Part shown: positions 1 to 7,010 of the stretch, in pieces
Layout of the letters: each line of letters starts with the position of its first letter
How positions within the stretch are numbered: position 1 is the stretch's first letter
NCBI GenBank assembly: GCA_023405565.1
Contig: JAEXXW010000223.1
Location: forward strand, 1-10,853
Source of the DNA: Pseudomonadota bacterium
GTDB taxonomy: Bacteria > Pseudomonadota > Alphaproteobacteria > Rhizobiales > Xanthobacteraceae
Length of the DNA: 10,853 nucleotides
Direction of reading: 5' to 3'
Program-made: the position numbers and the translations under genes
The notes under the pieces: generated by a model
Database searches by the model: none
Told to the model about the DNA's origin: nothing
The model's input: only the letters and a program-made list of their open reading frames with translations

Positions 1-583
1 GCAGCCGTGCAACCGCATCGAGAATGATGTGACTTTCCGCGCTGGGTACGCCGGCTGCCGGCTCGTCAAGCAACAGCACCTTCGGTGCGAGCCCGAGCGC
101 GATCGCGATCTCGACCAGACGCTGTCGCCCATACGGCAATTCGGAAATCCTGTGCGCGGCGACATCCTGCAGACGCAGCATCTCCAGCAGATGCATGGAC
201 GCCTCGATGACGTCCTTGCGGCGCCCTGCCGGCTTGAACATCGTCGGCGCGGCGCCAAGCTGTTCAGAAACCGGAATGTAGACATTCTCCAACACGGAAA
301 GACCGCGAAACAGGCGATTGATCTGGAATGTCCGCGCAAGCCCACGCTTCACGCGCTCGGCCTGCGCGACATTCGTCACATCGTCGCCGTTGAGAAACAC
401 CTGCCCCTGCGTCGGCGTCAACACACCGGTCAGCAGATTGATGAATGTCGTCTTGCCTGCGCCGTTCGGGCCGATCAGCGCATGCCGCGCACCGACGCCG
501 AGCCGGAAATTGATGTTGCTCGCTGCAACAAGGGCGCCGAACCTTTTGCCGACGCCACGCGCCTCCAGAAGCGTTTCGCTCAT
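1..583 (-). CDS. livG: LivG-type ABC transporter ATP-binding protein (3' end beyond window)
   Basis: Cytoplasmic ATPase of a branched-chain-amino-acid-type (HAAT) importer, which powers uptake through the LivH/LivM permeases encoded just upstream. The first 194 residues are visible; the family is about 250 residues long, so the C-terminal part including the H-loop is outside. Visible motifs are Walker A GPNGAGKTT (residues 38-46), Q-loop Gln87 in ARTFQ, a degenerate signature LPYGRQR (149-155) in place of LSGGQ as is normal for LivG/LivF, and Walker B VLLLDEP (169-175) followed by AAGVPSAES. The ATG at 583 overlaps the livM stop as ATGA, so translation is probably coupled, with a weak GGAAAG about ten bases upstream. 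A livF gene would be expected next, outside the window. The family is certain; the transported substrate cannot be read from this subunit. Confidence 0.95.
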   Translation of the reverse strand, partial: MSETLLEARGVGKRFGALVAASNINFRLGVGARHALIGPNGAGKTTFINLLTGVLTPTQGQVFLNGDDVTNVAQAERVKRGLARTFQINRLFRGLSVLENVYIPVSEQLGAAPTMFKPAGRRKDVIEASMHLLEMLRLQDVAAHRISELPYGRQRLVEIAIALGLAPKVLLLDEPAAGVPSAESHIILDAVARL

Positions 584-1587
584 GATGCCGGCTTTCCGCG
601 CCGCCGCGCCATGAGGGATTCGACAATGCCGATGATGCCGTTGCGCGCGAACAGCGCGATGATCATCAACATCAGCCCGAGCCCGAGTTGCCACGCCGTC
701 GGGTAAAGCTTCGCCAGATAATGCGACAGCACCATATAGGCGACGGCACCAACGAAAGCGCCATAGAGCCGACCATAACCGCCAAGCACCAGAATGATCA
801 GCACCGTCGCCGCGCGGTCGAGGCTCAGCGTGCTCATGTTGACGTAGGCGTTCGACTGCGCCCAGATCGCGCCGGCAACACCGGCAATGGCCGCCGAGAT
901 GGCGTAGCAGATCACCAGTCGCTTGCGCACGGGCGCGCCGACTGCGTGCATGCGCAGCGTATTTTCGCGGATACCTGTCAGGCTTTCGCCAAAGGGAGAA
1001 TAGACGATGGTGCGGACGATCAGGAAGCCGATGAAGAGGATGCAGAGGATGTAGATATATTGCGTGGTCGGATAGAGCGGATTGAACTCGAATATCCCGA
1101 AGATCGGATCAATCGGTACATTGTCGAGGCCGTCATAGCCACCGGTCCATTCCTGTCCGAGATTGGCGGCCTCTTCCAGCAACAGCATCATGCAAAGCGT
1201 CAGCATGAGCAGAGTAAGGCCGGTCGTTCGCAGCAAGATAAAGCCGGACAACAGGCCAAAGATTGCTGCAACCACAGCGGCAATCAGCAGCCCGCTCAGC
1301 GGCTCGGTCCAGATGCCATGCCGCGCCAGCATCCCGACGGTGTAGGCACCGATGCCGAAAAAGGCCGCGTGTCCCAGCGTGACGATGCCGGCATAACCAA
1401 GCACCAGATCGAGCGAGAGCGCGAACAGCACCATCACCAGCATCTCATTGCCGAAACCAAGATGGCGCGGGAATGCGCAGAAGAAGGCGATCGCCAGAAT
1501 CCACGGGATCGGCTCCCACCACCGCAACCGGTGCCGGTTGATGAGGGACGAGGTCGCGGGATGCGATGCGAAGTCCAGCGCGCTCAT
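580..1587 (-). CDS. livM: LivM-type branched-chain amino acid ABC transporter permease
   Basis: Inner-membrane permease subunit, 335 residues, normal for LivM. After a short cytoplasmic N-terminus come many hydrophobic segments (I judge about eight to ten). The family hallmark GYAGIVTLGHAAFFGIGAY lies at residues 64-82, and GGYDGL at about 149-154 matches the usual LivM loop. The cytoplasmic coupling segment that contacts the ATPase is around residues 207-243 (GIRENTLRMHAVG onward, ending in a Gly/Ala-rich helix). The ATG start has a good ribosome site, AAGGAAGGA, a few bases upstream. The start overlaps the livH stop as ATGA, and its own TGA overlaps the livG start, so the three genes form one translationally coupled unit. 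It pairs with LivH to form the channel. The family is not in doubt; the substrate is unknown. Confidence 0.95.
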   Translation of the reverse strand: MSALDFASHPATSSLINRHRLRWWEPIPWILAIAFFCAFPRHLGFGNEMLVMVLFALSLDLVLGYAGIVTLGHAAFFGIGAYTVGMLARHGIWTEPLSGLLIAAVVAAIFGLLSGFILLRTTGLTLLMLTLCMMLLLEEAANLGQEWTGGYDGLDNVPIDPIFGIFEFNPLYPTTQYIYILCILFIGFLIVRTIVYSPFGESLTGIRENTLRMHAVGAPVRKRLVICYAISAAIAGVAGAIWAQSNAYVNMSTLSLDRAATVLIILVLGGYGRLYGAFVGAVAYMVLSHYLAKLYPTAWQLGLGLMLMIIALFARNGIIGIVESLMARRRGKPAS

Positions 1588-2459
1588 GCGTCCTTCCTTC
1601 CGAACAATCCCTGCGGCCGCACCAGAAGGATCAGGTTCGTGAGAGCATAGATGAAGATGGTGCCACCCTGCGGGATGTATTTTTTCAGCACGAAATCCAT
1701 CACCCCAATAAAGATGGCAGCATAAAAAACGCCGGTAATCCGCCCAAGACCGCCAACTGCGACAACGATCAGGAAGTAGACGAGATACTTGAGCGTATAT
1801 TGCGGATCGAGGCCGAGGAATTCAGCACCGAGGCCACCGCCAATCGCCGCCATGCCGCTACCGAAGGCGAAGGTGATGGTGAACAGCCGATCGATATTGA
1901 TGCCGAGCGATTCCGCCATCTTGCGATTGTCAACCGCGGCGCGGATCTGCGCACCCATGCGCGTGCGCTCGAAACCAAGCCAGAGGCCGAACGCAATGAA
2001 GCAACCGACAACAATCAGGAAGATGCTGTAGGTGCGATAGGTCGTGAAGCCGAGATCCATCTGCCCCCGAAGCCATGATGGCAGGATCAGCGGCTGCGTT
2101 TCCGGTCCGATAATGATGATGACCGACGCGATCATCACAAAGGCGAGGCCGATCGAGAACAGCACCTGATCGAGTTCGGCCGCACGATAGAGCTTTGAGT
2201 AAAACAGCCGTTCCAGAACGACGCTCAACGCCGCGGTCAGAACGAAACCGAGAACGATCGCCGGGATGAACGGCACGCCCAGGCGGTTCATCGACAACAC
2301 AATGATATAGCCGCCGATCATGGCAAAGCCGCCATGAGCGAGATTGACGAAACCCATCAGCCCCATCGTCACCGACAGGCCGACCGATACAATGAACAGC
2401 ACCATGCCGGCGGCCAAACCACCCAGCACGATGCCCGCTAAATCTTCCCCGAAAATCAC
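1584..2459 (-). CDS. livH: LivH-type branched-chain amino acid ABC transporter permease
   Basis: Inner-membrane permease partner of LivM. From the GTG at 2459 it is 291 residues, close to the usual LivH length. The family motif GFVNLAHGGFAMIGGY is at residues 36-51, several membrane helices follow, and the cytoplasmic coupling loop (RAAVDNRKMAESLGI onward) lies in the middle. The end is NLILLVRPQGLFGRKDA; the RPQGLFG ending is typical of this family. The start is uncertain. An in-frame TTG at 2483 would add eight residues, but it lies only two bases past the U-run of a strong hairpin and would place its ribosome site inside the stem. I prefer the GTG, although no strong Shine-Dalgarno sequence precedes it. 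The stop overlaps livM (ATGA). Expression probably depends on read-through from the binding-protein gene. Confidence 0.93.
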   Translation of the reverse strand: MIFGEDLAGIVLGGLAAGMVLFIVSVGLSVTMGLMGFVNLAHGGFAMIGGYIIVLSMNRLGVPFIPAIVLGFVLTAALSVVLERLFYSKLYRAAELDQVLFSIGLAFVMIASVIIIIGPETQPLILPSWLRGQMDLGFTTYRTYSIFLIVVGCFIAFGLWLGFERTRMGAQIRAAVDNRKMAESLGINIDRLFTITFAFGSGMAAIGGGLGAEFLGLDPQYTLKYLVYFLIVVAVGGLGRITGVFYAAIFIGVMDFVLKKYIPQGGTIFIYALTNLILLVRPQGLFGRKDA

Positions 2460-2483
2460 ACGAAACCCGCCCGCAGATTTCAA

Positions 2484-2514
2484 GCAAACCGCCGCCCGAG
2501 GCCGGGCGGCGGCG
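2484..2514 (-). terminator. GC-rich hairpin between binding-protein gene and livH (terminator/attenuator-like)
   Basis: A perfect 10-bp inverted repeat pairs 2489-2498 (ccgccgcccg) with 2503-2512 (cgggcggcgg) around a 4-base loop. Read on the minus strand, the stem is followed by TTTGCTTG, a short, interrupted U-run. It lies 27 bases after the stop codon of the binding-protein gene and immediately before livH. In ABC operons such hairpins often stabilise the upstream binding-protein mRNA and lower read-through into the permease genes. Because the U-run is poor, partial termination or mRNA protection seems more likely than full termination. Confidence 0.6.
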
Positions 2515-2539
2515 ATGATGTGAGGCTATTGCGCCCCGA

Positions 2540-3736
2540 TTACCTGCCGCAAGGACCGACCTTGTTGGCCTTGCAGGCGTCCTTCACCGCTTCGATCTTG
2601 CCGATATTCTTCTGCACGACACGGCCGTTCTCGAACGCGGCCTGCGACAGGTATTCGTTCATGATGATGTCGCGGGTATCGGCATCGATCTGGATCGGAC
2701 CGCGCGGGCTCTGATATTTCCAGCCTTTCAGCGACGCCACGGCCTTGTCGCCGTCGAGCTTGCCGTTGGTGGCCTTGATCGCGTGCACGATGGCCGCCAT
2801 GCCGTCCCATCCAGCCACCGCCATGAAGTCGGGCGTCGAGGTCGGGCCGTATTCCTTCTTCCAGGCATCGACGAATTTCTTGTTCTCGGGATTGTCGAGG
2901 TCGGCATTGTAATGATGCATGGTGATGAGGCCATCGGCGCTCTGGCCCATCGGCTGCAGCTTGGTGTCTTGCGTGATGTCGCCCGGACCGATCAGCTTGA
3001 TGCCCGCCTCTTTCATACCGAGCGCATTATAGGTACGCACCACGGCGCTCGAATGGTCGCCACCCGGCACGAACACGAAAAACACGTCCGGCTTCTTGTC
3101 CTTGGCGCGCTGGAAGAAGGGCGTAAAATCCGGAACGGCATTGGCGCCGCCCATCGGGATTTCATCGATCACCTTTCCGCCATTGGCTTCGAACGCCATC
3201 TTGAAGGCGGCAAGGCTGTCCTTGCCGGGCGGGAAATCGGTGTAGCCGATCACGGCCGTCTTGGCGTTCAGGTTCTTGGCCGCAGCCTCACCGAGCGCGT
3301 GACCCGCATGCCACATGCTGAAGGACGTACGCACATAATAAGGAGACATGTTGGTGATATGCGCCGTGCCCGCGTTCATCAGCACGGCCAGCTTCTTGCC
3401 GGCGGAAACGATCGGCGCGGTCGCGATCGCGTTGGGCGAATAGACCCAGCCTGACAGAACATCGACGTTGTCCTGCGTCAGCAGTTCCTGCACCACGATC
3501 TTGGCTGTGGCGCCGCTCGCATCCTTGTAATCGCGCTTGATCAGCTTGATCGTATAGGGCTTGATCTCGTCGGCATGGGTCTTGAGATAAAGCTCGACAC
3601 CGCGGTCGATCGGCTGCGCGAGTTCCGCGCCCACACCCGAATAGGGCAGCACGAGGCCGACCTTGATTTCCTGTGCCTGCGCAACGCTGGCGGCCAAGCC
3701 AAGAGCCAAGCCGGCCGCAATGATCCTTGTCGTCAT
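2540..3736 (-). CDS. HAAT-family periplasmic substrate-binding protein (Peripla_BP_6)
   Basis: Periplasmic receptor of the adjacent Liv-type importer. The preprotein has 398 residues. A signal peptide starts MTTRIIAAG and ends in AQA, with probable cleavage after Ala21. The mature protein begins QEIKVGLVLPYSG, the standard opening of type I periplasmic binding proteins of the LivJ/amide-binding group. The region SAGKKLAVLMNAGTAHIT, then SPYYVRTSFSMW, corresponds to the ligand-pocket half in this family. Two cysteines near the end (Cys388, Cys396) are the only ones I see in the mature protein and may form a disulfide. The start at 3736 was chosen over an upstream in-frame one because GGGAGGA stands six bases before it and the signal peptide begins there. 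A promoter and inverted repeat lie directly upstream. Liv-type binding proteins bind amino acids, amides, urea or aromatic acids, so the ligand cannot be named. Confidence 0.93.
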   Translation of the reverse strand: MTTRIIAAGLALGLAASVAQAQEIKVGLVLPYSGVGAELAQPIDRGVELYLKTHADEIKPYTIKLIKRDYKDASGATAKIVVQELLTQDNVDVLSGWVYSPNAIATAPIVSAGKKLAVLMNAGTAHITNMSPYYVRTSFSMWHAGHALGEAAAKNLNAKTAVIGYTDFPPGKDSLAAFKMAFEANGGKVIDEIPMGGANAVPDFTPFFQRAKDKKPDVFFVFVPGGDHSSAVVRTYNALGMKEAGIKLIGPGDITQDTKLQPMGQSADGLITMHHYNADLDNPENKKFVDAWKKEYGPTSTPDFMAVAGWDGMAAIVHAIKATNGKLDGDKAVASLKGWKYQSPRGPIQIDADTRDIIMNEYLSQAAFENGRVVQKNIGKIEAVKDACKANKVGPCGR

Positions 3737-3760
3737 TGTAGTCCTCCCAGGAGCCGCTTG

Positions 3761-3783
3761 TGCGGCATGAATTAATTGCCGCA
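3761..3783. promoter_or_regulatory. Candidate operator: perfect 7-bp inverted repeat upstream of the binding-protein gene
   Basis: The arms TGCGGCA (3761-3767) and TGCCGCA (3777-3783) are exact reverse complements around a 9-base AT-rich spacer. The repeat starts immediately downstream of the -10-like hexamer, so it would cover the transcription start and leader, and it ends 24 bases before the start codon of the binding-protein gene. This position is typical of a repressor site. No regulator gene is in the window. As RNA it could also form a small hairpin. Confidence 0.45.
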
Positions 3784-3813
3784 ATCATAGTGGTCCGGGA
3801 GGAAGCTCCGCAA
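3784..3813 (-). promoter_or_regulatory. Candidate sigma70-type promoter for the transporter operon
   Basis: On the minus strand a -35-like TTGCGG (3813-3808) and a -10-like TATGAT (3789-3784) are separated by 18 bases. TATGAT matches the TATAAT consensus at five of six positions; the -35 matches mainly in TTG. It lies in the 159-base gap before the binding-protein gene and would give a leader of about 40 bases. This would let the transporter be transcribed separately from the enzyme genes upstream. It was found by eye. Confidence 0.45.
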
Positions 3814-3871
3814 GCGGGCTGGACGTGCATATTTGCAGCAGCCGGGCCCGCAATGCGGTGCAACACGATAA

Positions 3872-3889
3872 CGGGAGGCTGGTCTCCCG
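3872..3889 (-). terminator. Possible weak terminator after the dioxygenase gene
   Basis: A 6-bp stem (3872-3877 cgggag with 3884-3889 ctcccg) around a 6-base loop starts 7 bases after the dioxygenase stop codon on the minus strand and is followed by TTATCG. There is no real U-run, so termination would be weak. It may separate the enzyme genes from the transporter genes. Confidence 0.25.
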
Positions 3890-3895
3890 CGCCGT

Positions 3896-4450
3896 TTACA
3901 TCTGCGCCCACCCCTCGGGCGGCGTCTTGCCGGGATGAATGGTGCCGCAATTCCTGCAGGTGCGGGCCTTCTCGTCGGAATAGAAGGCTTCAAACAAAGG
4001 CGGCAGGTCCTTGACGATGTCCTTCACCTGCACCTCGACGCGGTGCACCTTTTCCCCGCATTTGAAGCAGAACCATTCGAAACCATCGCGCATGCCATCG
4101 GTGCGGGCGCCCTCGACCACGAGGCCGACCGACCCCTCCATTGGCCGCTGCGGCGAGTGGCGCACATGCGGCGGCAGCATGAACACGTCGCCTTCCTTGA
4201 TCACGATGTCGTAGATTTTCCCGTTCTCGGCGATCTTCAGCATCATGTCGCCCTTGAGTTGGTAGAAAAACTCCTCAACCGGGTCGTCGTGAAAATCCAC
4301 GCGCTTGTTCGGACCGCCGACGATCATCACCACCATGCCGGTCTTTTCGTCGAACAATTGCTTGTTCGAGACCGGTGGCTTGAGGTTGCTCTTGTTGCGC
4401 TCAATCCAATCCTGGAAGTTGAACGGTTTCATGGTCGGATGAGCGGTCAT
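3896..4450 (-). CDS. nbaC: 3-hydroxyanthranilate 3,4-dioxygenase (HAAO/NbaC family)
   Basis: Cytoplasmic Fe(II) cupin dioxygenase that opens the ring of 3-hydroxyanthranilate to 2-amino-3-carboxymuconate semialdehyde, 184 residues as usual for the bacterial enzyme. The iron ligands His54, Glu60 and His98, the substrate-binding Arg50 and Arg102, and Glu113 all match the well-studied Cupriavidus/Ralstonia enzyme with a constant offset of three. The C-terminal rubredoxin-like site is complete: Cys128-Cys131 and Cys165-Cys168. The start at 4450 has AGGAG six bases upstream; a longer in-frame start at 4489 would overlap the previous gene and adds a non-family tail. It lies 16 bases after the SDR stop, so the two are co-transcribed. 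None of the other kynurenine-pathway genes is nearby, so the true substrate may be another ortho-aminophenol carboxylate. The family is very secure, the exact substrate less so. Confidence 0.93.
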   Translation of the reverse strand: MTAHPTMKPFNFQDWIERNKSNLKPPVSNKQLFDEKTGMVVMIVGGPNKRVDFHDDPVEEFFYQLKGDMMLKIAENGKIYDIVIKEGDVFMLPPHVRHSPQRPMEGSVGLVVEGARTDGMRDGFEWFCFKCGEKVHRVEVQVKDIVKDLPPLFEAFYSDEKARTCRNCGTIHPGKTPPEGWAQM

Positions 4451-4466
4451 CGAAGGCTCCTGTCGT

Positions 4467-5264
4467 TCATCGGTGTGTCGCACCGCCATCGACCGTAAGG
4501 CACTGCCCCGTCAGGAACGCGGCATTGTCGGAGGCCAGAAACAGCGCGGTGCCGACCAGATCGTCGGGCGTTTCAGGACGAGGAATACATTGTTGGGCAA
4601 CGATGCGCACCTTTTGTTCCGGCGAGACCGTCTTGCGCTCGATCTCGGTGAAGGTCGCCCCCGGCAGGATGGCGTTGACGGTGATGCCGTCCGGCCCGAG
4701 TTCGCGCGCCATCGACCCGGTCATGCCGGCCAGCGCCCCTTTCGAGGCGATGTAATGCAGGTAGTTCGGCCGTCCCATCGTCACCGCGCCGGAGGCCATA
4801 TTGACGATGCGGCCCCATTTTGCCCGCCGCATCGCCGGCAGAACCGCCCGCGAACACAGGAATGGCCCTGTCACATTGACACGCAGAACCTCCTCCCATT
4901 CATCGAGCGGGATCTGGTCGAACGGCCGCATGTCGAGGGTGGAGAAAATGCCCGCATTATTGACGAGGATATCGATGCGACCATAGCGCCCCTCGACGGC
5001 CGCCACCATGGCGGCGATGGATTCCGGCTGCGCGACGTCGGTCGTGACGGCAAAGGCCTGCCCTTTGTCCGCCGCGATTTCCTTGGCGACCGCCTCGCCG
5101 CTCGCCGCATTGCGCTCGGCGATGACGGCGACGGCGCCACAGCGGGCGAAGGCCTTGGCAAAAACCTTGCCGATGCCCTGCCCGGCCCCGGTGATGATGA
5201 CGACGCGATCCTTCAACGAGGCAAAGTCCGCCTGCTGCGGCACAATCTGGGTCTGAATGGTCAT
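4467..5264 (-). CDS. Classical short-chain dehydrogenase/reductase (SDR)
   Basis: Cytoplasmic NAD(P)-dependent oxidoreductase of 265 residues with a Rossmann fold. Motifs are the cofactor loop TGAGQGIG (25-32), NNAG (102-105), Asn130, catalytic Ser158 in NMAS, and Tyr171-Lys175 in YIASK. The family-typical ending FLTGQCLTVDGG is present. The second strand ends in Glu50 (VIAERN), where an acidic residue normally favours NAD over NADP. Start: ATG at 5264 has GAGG six bases upstream; an in-frame GTG at 5276 would overlap the flavoprotein stop as GTGA and is the alternative. Sitting between a flavoprotein and a ring-cleaving dioxygenase in one apparent operon, it probably oxidises an alcohol or dihydrodiol-like intermediate of the same pathway. 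SDRs are too diverse to assign a substrate from sequence. Confidence 0.92.
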   Translation of the reverse strand: MTIQTQIVPQQADFASLKDRVVIITGAGQGIGKVFAKAFARCGAVAVIAERNAASGEAVAKEIAADKGQAFAVTTDVAQPESIAAMVAAVEGRYGRIDILVNNAGIFSTLDMRPFDQIPLDEWEEVLRVNVTGPFLCSRAVLPAMRRAKWGRIVNMASGAVTMGRPNYLHYIASKGALAGMTGSMARELGPDGITVNAILPGATFTEIERKTVSPEQKVRIVAQQCIPRPETPDDLVGTALFLASDNAAFLTGQCLTVDGGATHR

Positions 5265-5272
5265 GTTCTGCC

Positions 5273-6901
5273 TCACGCTGCCTGCGACGATGCCAGTGTT
5301 TCAAGCGCGGCCCGCGCATCCCATGGCGTCCACCACATTTTCAGACCAAGATCGCGGGCGATGATGCCGGCGGTGATATAGCTAGGACCGCCGGAGATCG
5401 CGCCGCCAGGATGCGCCCCGGAGCCGGCGTAATAGAGATTGGGCACAGGCGTGCGATAGCCAAAATGGTTGTACATCACCTGCTCGGCGTTGAATGCGCC
5501 CATGAAGATGTCGCCATTGCGCATGTTCGGCAATTCAAGAACGTACTCTCGCGCCGTATAGGCATAGCGGCCGATAATGTTGTCCTTGGTCATGTTCGGG
5601 CAGTAACGCGCATAGACCTCTTCGATCTTGTCCGAGAATTCTTCCTTGAAATTCTCGTAGTCGCGCTCGCTCATGTCTTCGAGCAGTGGCATCACATGCC
5701 AGGCATAGGTCGTGTGCTTGCCGGGCGGCGCCTGCGTCGGATCGAGGAGGCTGAGCGGACCGGAGCCGAATTGCACGAGACTCGGAATACGGCCAGCCTG
5801 CACGTCGAGATGCGCCGAGAACAGGTCCTGCATCGTCTCGGCGCCGAGGCTCCATTTGAGCGCGCAATTGACATTCGGATCGAACGCCGAGGCGGCAAAA
5901 TTCGGGCTCTCATGCAAGGCATGATGCAGGCCGAACAAGGTCCATTGGGTGTATTTGAAATTGTCGAGTTTCTTGCGGAAGGTTTCCGGCAATTGCTCGC
6001 GGCCGAGCAAGCCTTCAAGCGTCGTATGCACATCGACCGTACTGGCGACGAATTGCGAGGCGCGAACGGTGCGACCATCGGCCAATTGGATACCGGTCGC
6101 GCGGCCGCCTTCCACGACGATTCTGTCGATCGACACCTGCGGCTGGAATGTGCCGCCGGCAGCGATGAAGGTTTCCATCAGGCCACGGGCGAGATTGAAC
6201 GAACCACCCTGGCAGAGCTGGTAGCCGGTTTGAAGATCGAAAGCGCGGATCACCGAGCCGGTCGGACTGGTTTTCGACATCGTGTCGGTCAGCCACGTGC
6301 CGAACAGCGAGACCTTGAAGAGAAAGAGCAGCTTGACGTGCTCGTTCTCGAACAGCTCCTCCACCATGTCGAGCGGCTGACGTTGCGTCACTTCGAGAAA
6401 ATCGCGGCCGATCGCCGTGCGTGACAGAAGAGCATCGCGTTCCGATTGTGACAACGGTTCGGCGTAGCGCTCCGGGATCAGGATTTTTGCGGTGATCTCT
6501 TCGGCGCGCTTGTTCCATTCGCGGAAGGTCTGCGCGTCCTTCTTCGAGAAGCGCGCGATATTGGCGACGGTCTCGTCGAGATCGCGGCCTAGGACGAGCG
6601 CTGTGCCATCGAGATGCGCCTGTCCGAATTCGTAGCGCGGCGTGATATAGCTGACCTTGTCGCCGAGATTGAGGTCCGAGAACCACGGCGCGTCGCTGAT
6701 GCTGAAGTGATTGATCGAGTGAAGGTTGTGATAAAAGCCCGGCTTGGTCACCTCGCGCGTACAAAGCCCGCCGCCATAGGTCAGCCGCCGGTCCACCAAA
6801 AGGATATTGAGTCCAGCCTTGGCGAGATAAGAGCCGAGTACAAGCCCATGCTGTCCCGCGCCGATGATGATGCCGTCATAAGTCTTGTCGAGTGCCGTCA
6901 C
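5273..6901 (-). CDS. FAD-dependent oxidoreductase of the phytoene dehydrogenase/PYROXD2-like group (COG1233)
   Basis: Flavoprotein of 542 residues. The N-terminal dinucleotide-binding site is DGIIIGAGQHGLVLGSYLAKAG (Gly14, Gly16, Gly19), with Asp37 closing the second strand as the FAD ribose ligand. The C-terminal FAD motif YYAGSGAHPGGAISGGPS (about 490-508) is characteristic of CrtI-related and PYROXD2-related enzymes. The start is GTG at 6901, since GGAGGA is six bases upstream; a TTG further up would lie inside the upstream sequence before that ribosome site. No signal peptide is seen. No carotenoid genes are in the window, and the immediate downstream genes are an SDR (8-base gap) and an HAAO-type dioxygenase, so desaturation or oxidation of a small ring compound is more plausible than carotenoid desaturation. 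The substrate is unknown. A 6-bp repeat-based hairpin (6921-6940) lies just before the ribosome site. Confidence 0.9.
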   Translation of the reverse strand: MTALDKTYDGIIIGAGQHGLVLGSYLAKAGLNILLVDRRLTYGGGLCTREVTKPGFYHNLHSINHFSISDAPWFSDLNLGDKVSYITPRYEFGQAHLDGTALVLGRDLDETVANIARFSKKDAQTFREWNKRAEEITAKILIPERYAEPLSQSERDALLSRTAIGRDFLEVTQRQPLDMVEELFENEHVKLLFLFKVSLFGTWLTDTMSKTSPTGSVIRAFDLQTGYQLCQGGSFNLARGLMETFIAAGGTFQPQVSIDRIVVEGGRATGIQLADGRTVRASQFVASTVDVHTTLEGLLGREQLPETFRKKLDNFKYTQWTLFGLHHALHESPNFAASAFDPNVNCALKWSLGAETMQDLFSAHLDVQAGRIPSLVQFGSGPLSLLDPTQAPPGKHTTYAWHVMPLLEDMSERDYENFKEEFSDKIEEVYARYCPNMTKDNIIGRYAYTAREYVLELPNMRNGDIFMGAFNAEQVMYNHFGYRTPVPNLYYAGSGAHPGGAISGGPSYITAGIIARDLGLKMWWTPWDARAALETLASSQAA

Positions 6902-7010
6902 GCGATGTCCTCCACGCAATGCCGGCTCTTCCCGGCCGGCTGTGGCACATCATATACGGCGCATGCTCTGAGGAAATCCCGCCTCCGGCATATCGGACCT
7001 GCGCAGAAAC

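Noticed and set aside
149..190. Non-canonical ABC signature LPYGRQR in LivG as a sign of inactivity
   Set aside because: LivG and LivF proteins normally have a degenerate signature of this kind, and Walker A and B are intact.
29..706. 225-residue plus-strand open frame opposite livG
   Set aside because: It is the shadow of an ATPase with Walker A and B motifs.
688..1650. 320-residue plus-strand open frame opposite livM
   Set aside because: It is the complement of a clear membrane permease; the translation is strongly polar and low in complexity, with no domain.
4451..4489. Upstream in-frame start for the dioxygenase adding 13 residues
   Set aside because: It would overlap the SDR gene by 23 bases; the start at 4450 has a well-placed AGGAG and fits the family N-terminus.
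4473..5381. 302-residue open frame on the plus strand, opposite the SDR and part of the flavoprotein gene
   Set aside because: It is antisense to two genes with full family motifs; its translation is rich in Arg, His, Asp and Gly with no recognisable domain, as expected from GC-rich codon use on the other strand.
5411..6424. 337-residue plus-strand open frame opposite the flavoprotein gene
   Set aside because: It is fully inside a gene with clear FAD motifs; no motif, ribosome site or independent context supports it.
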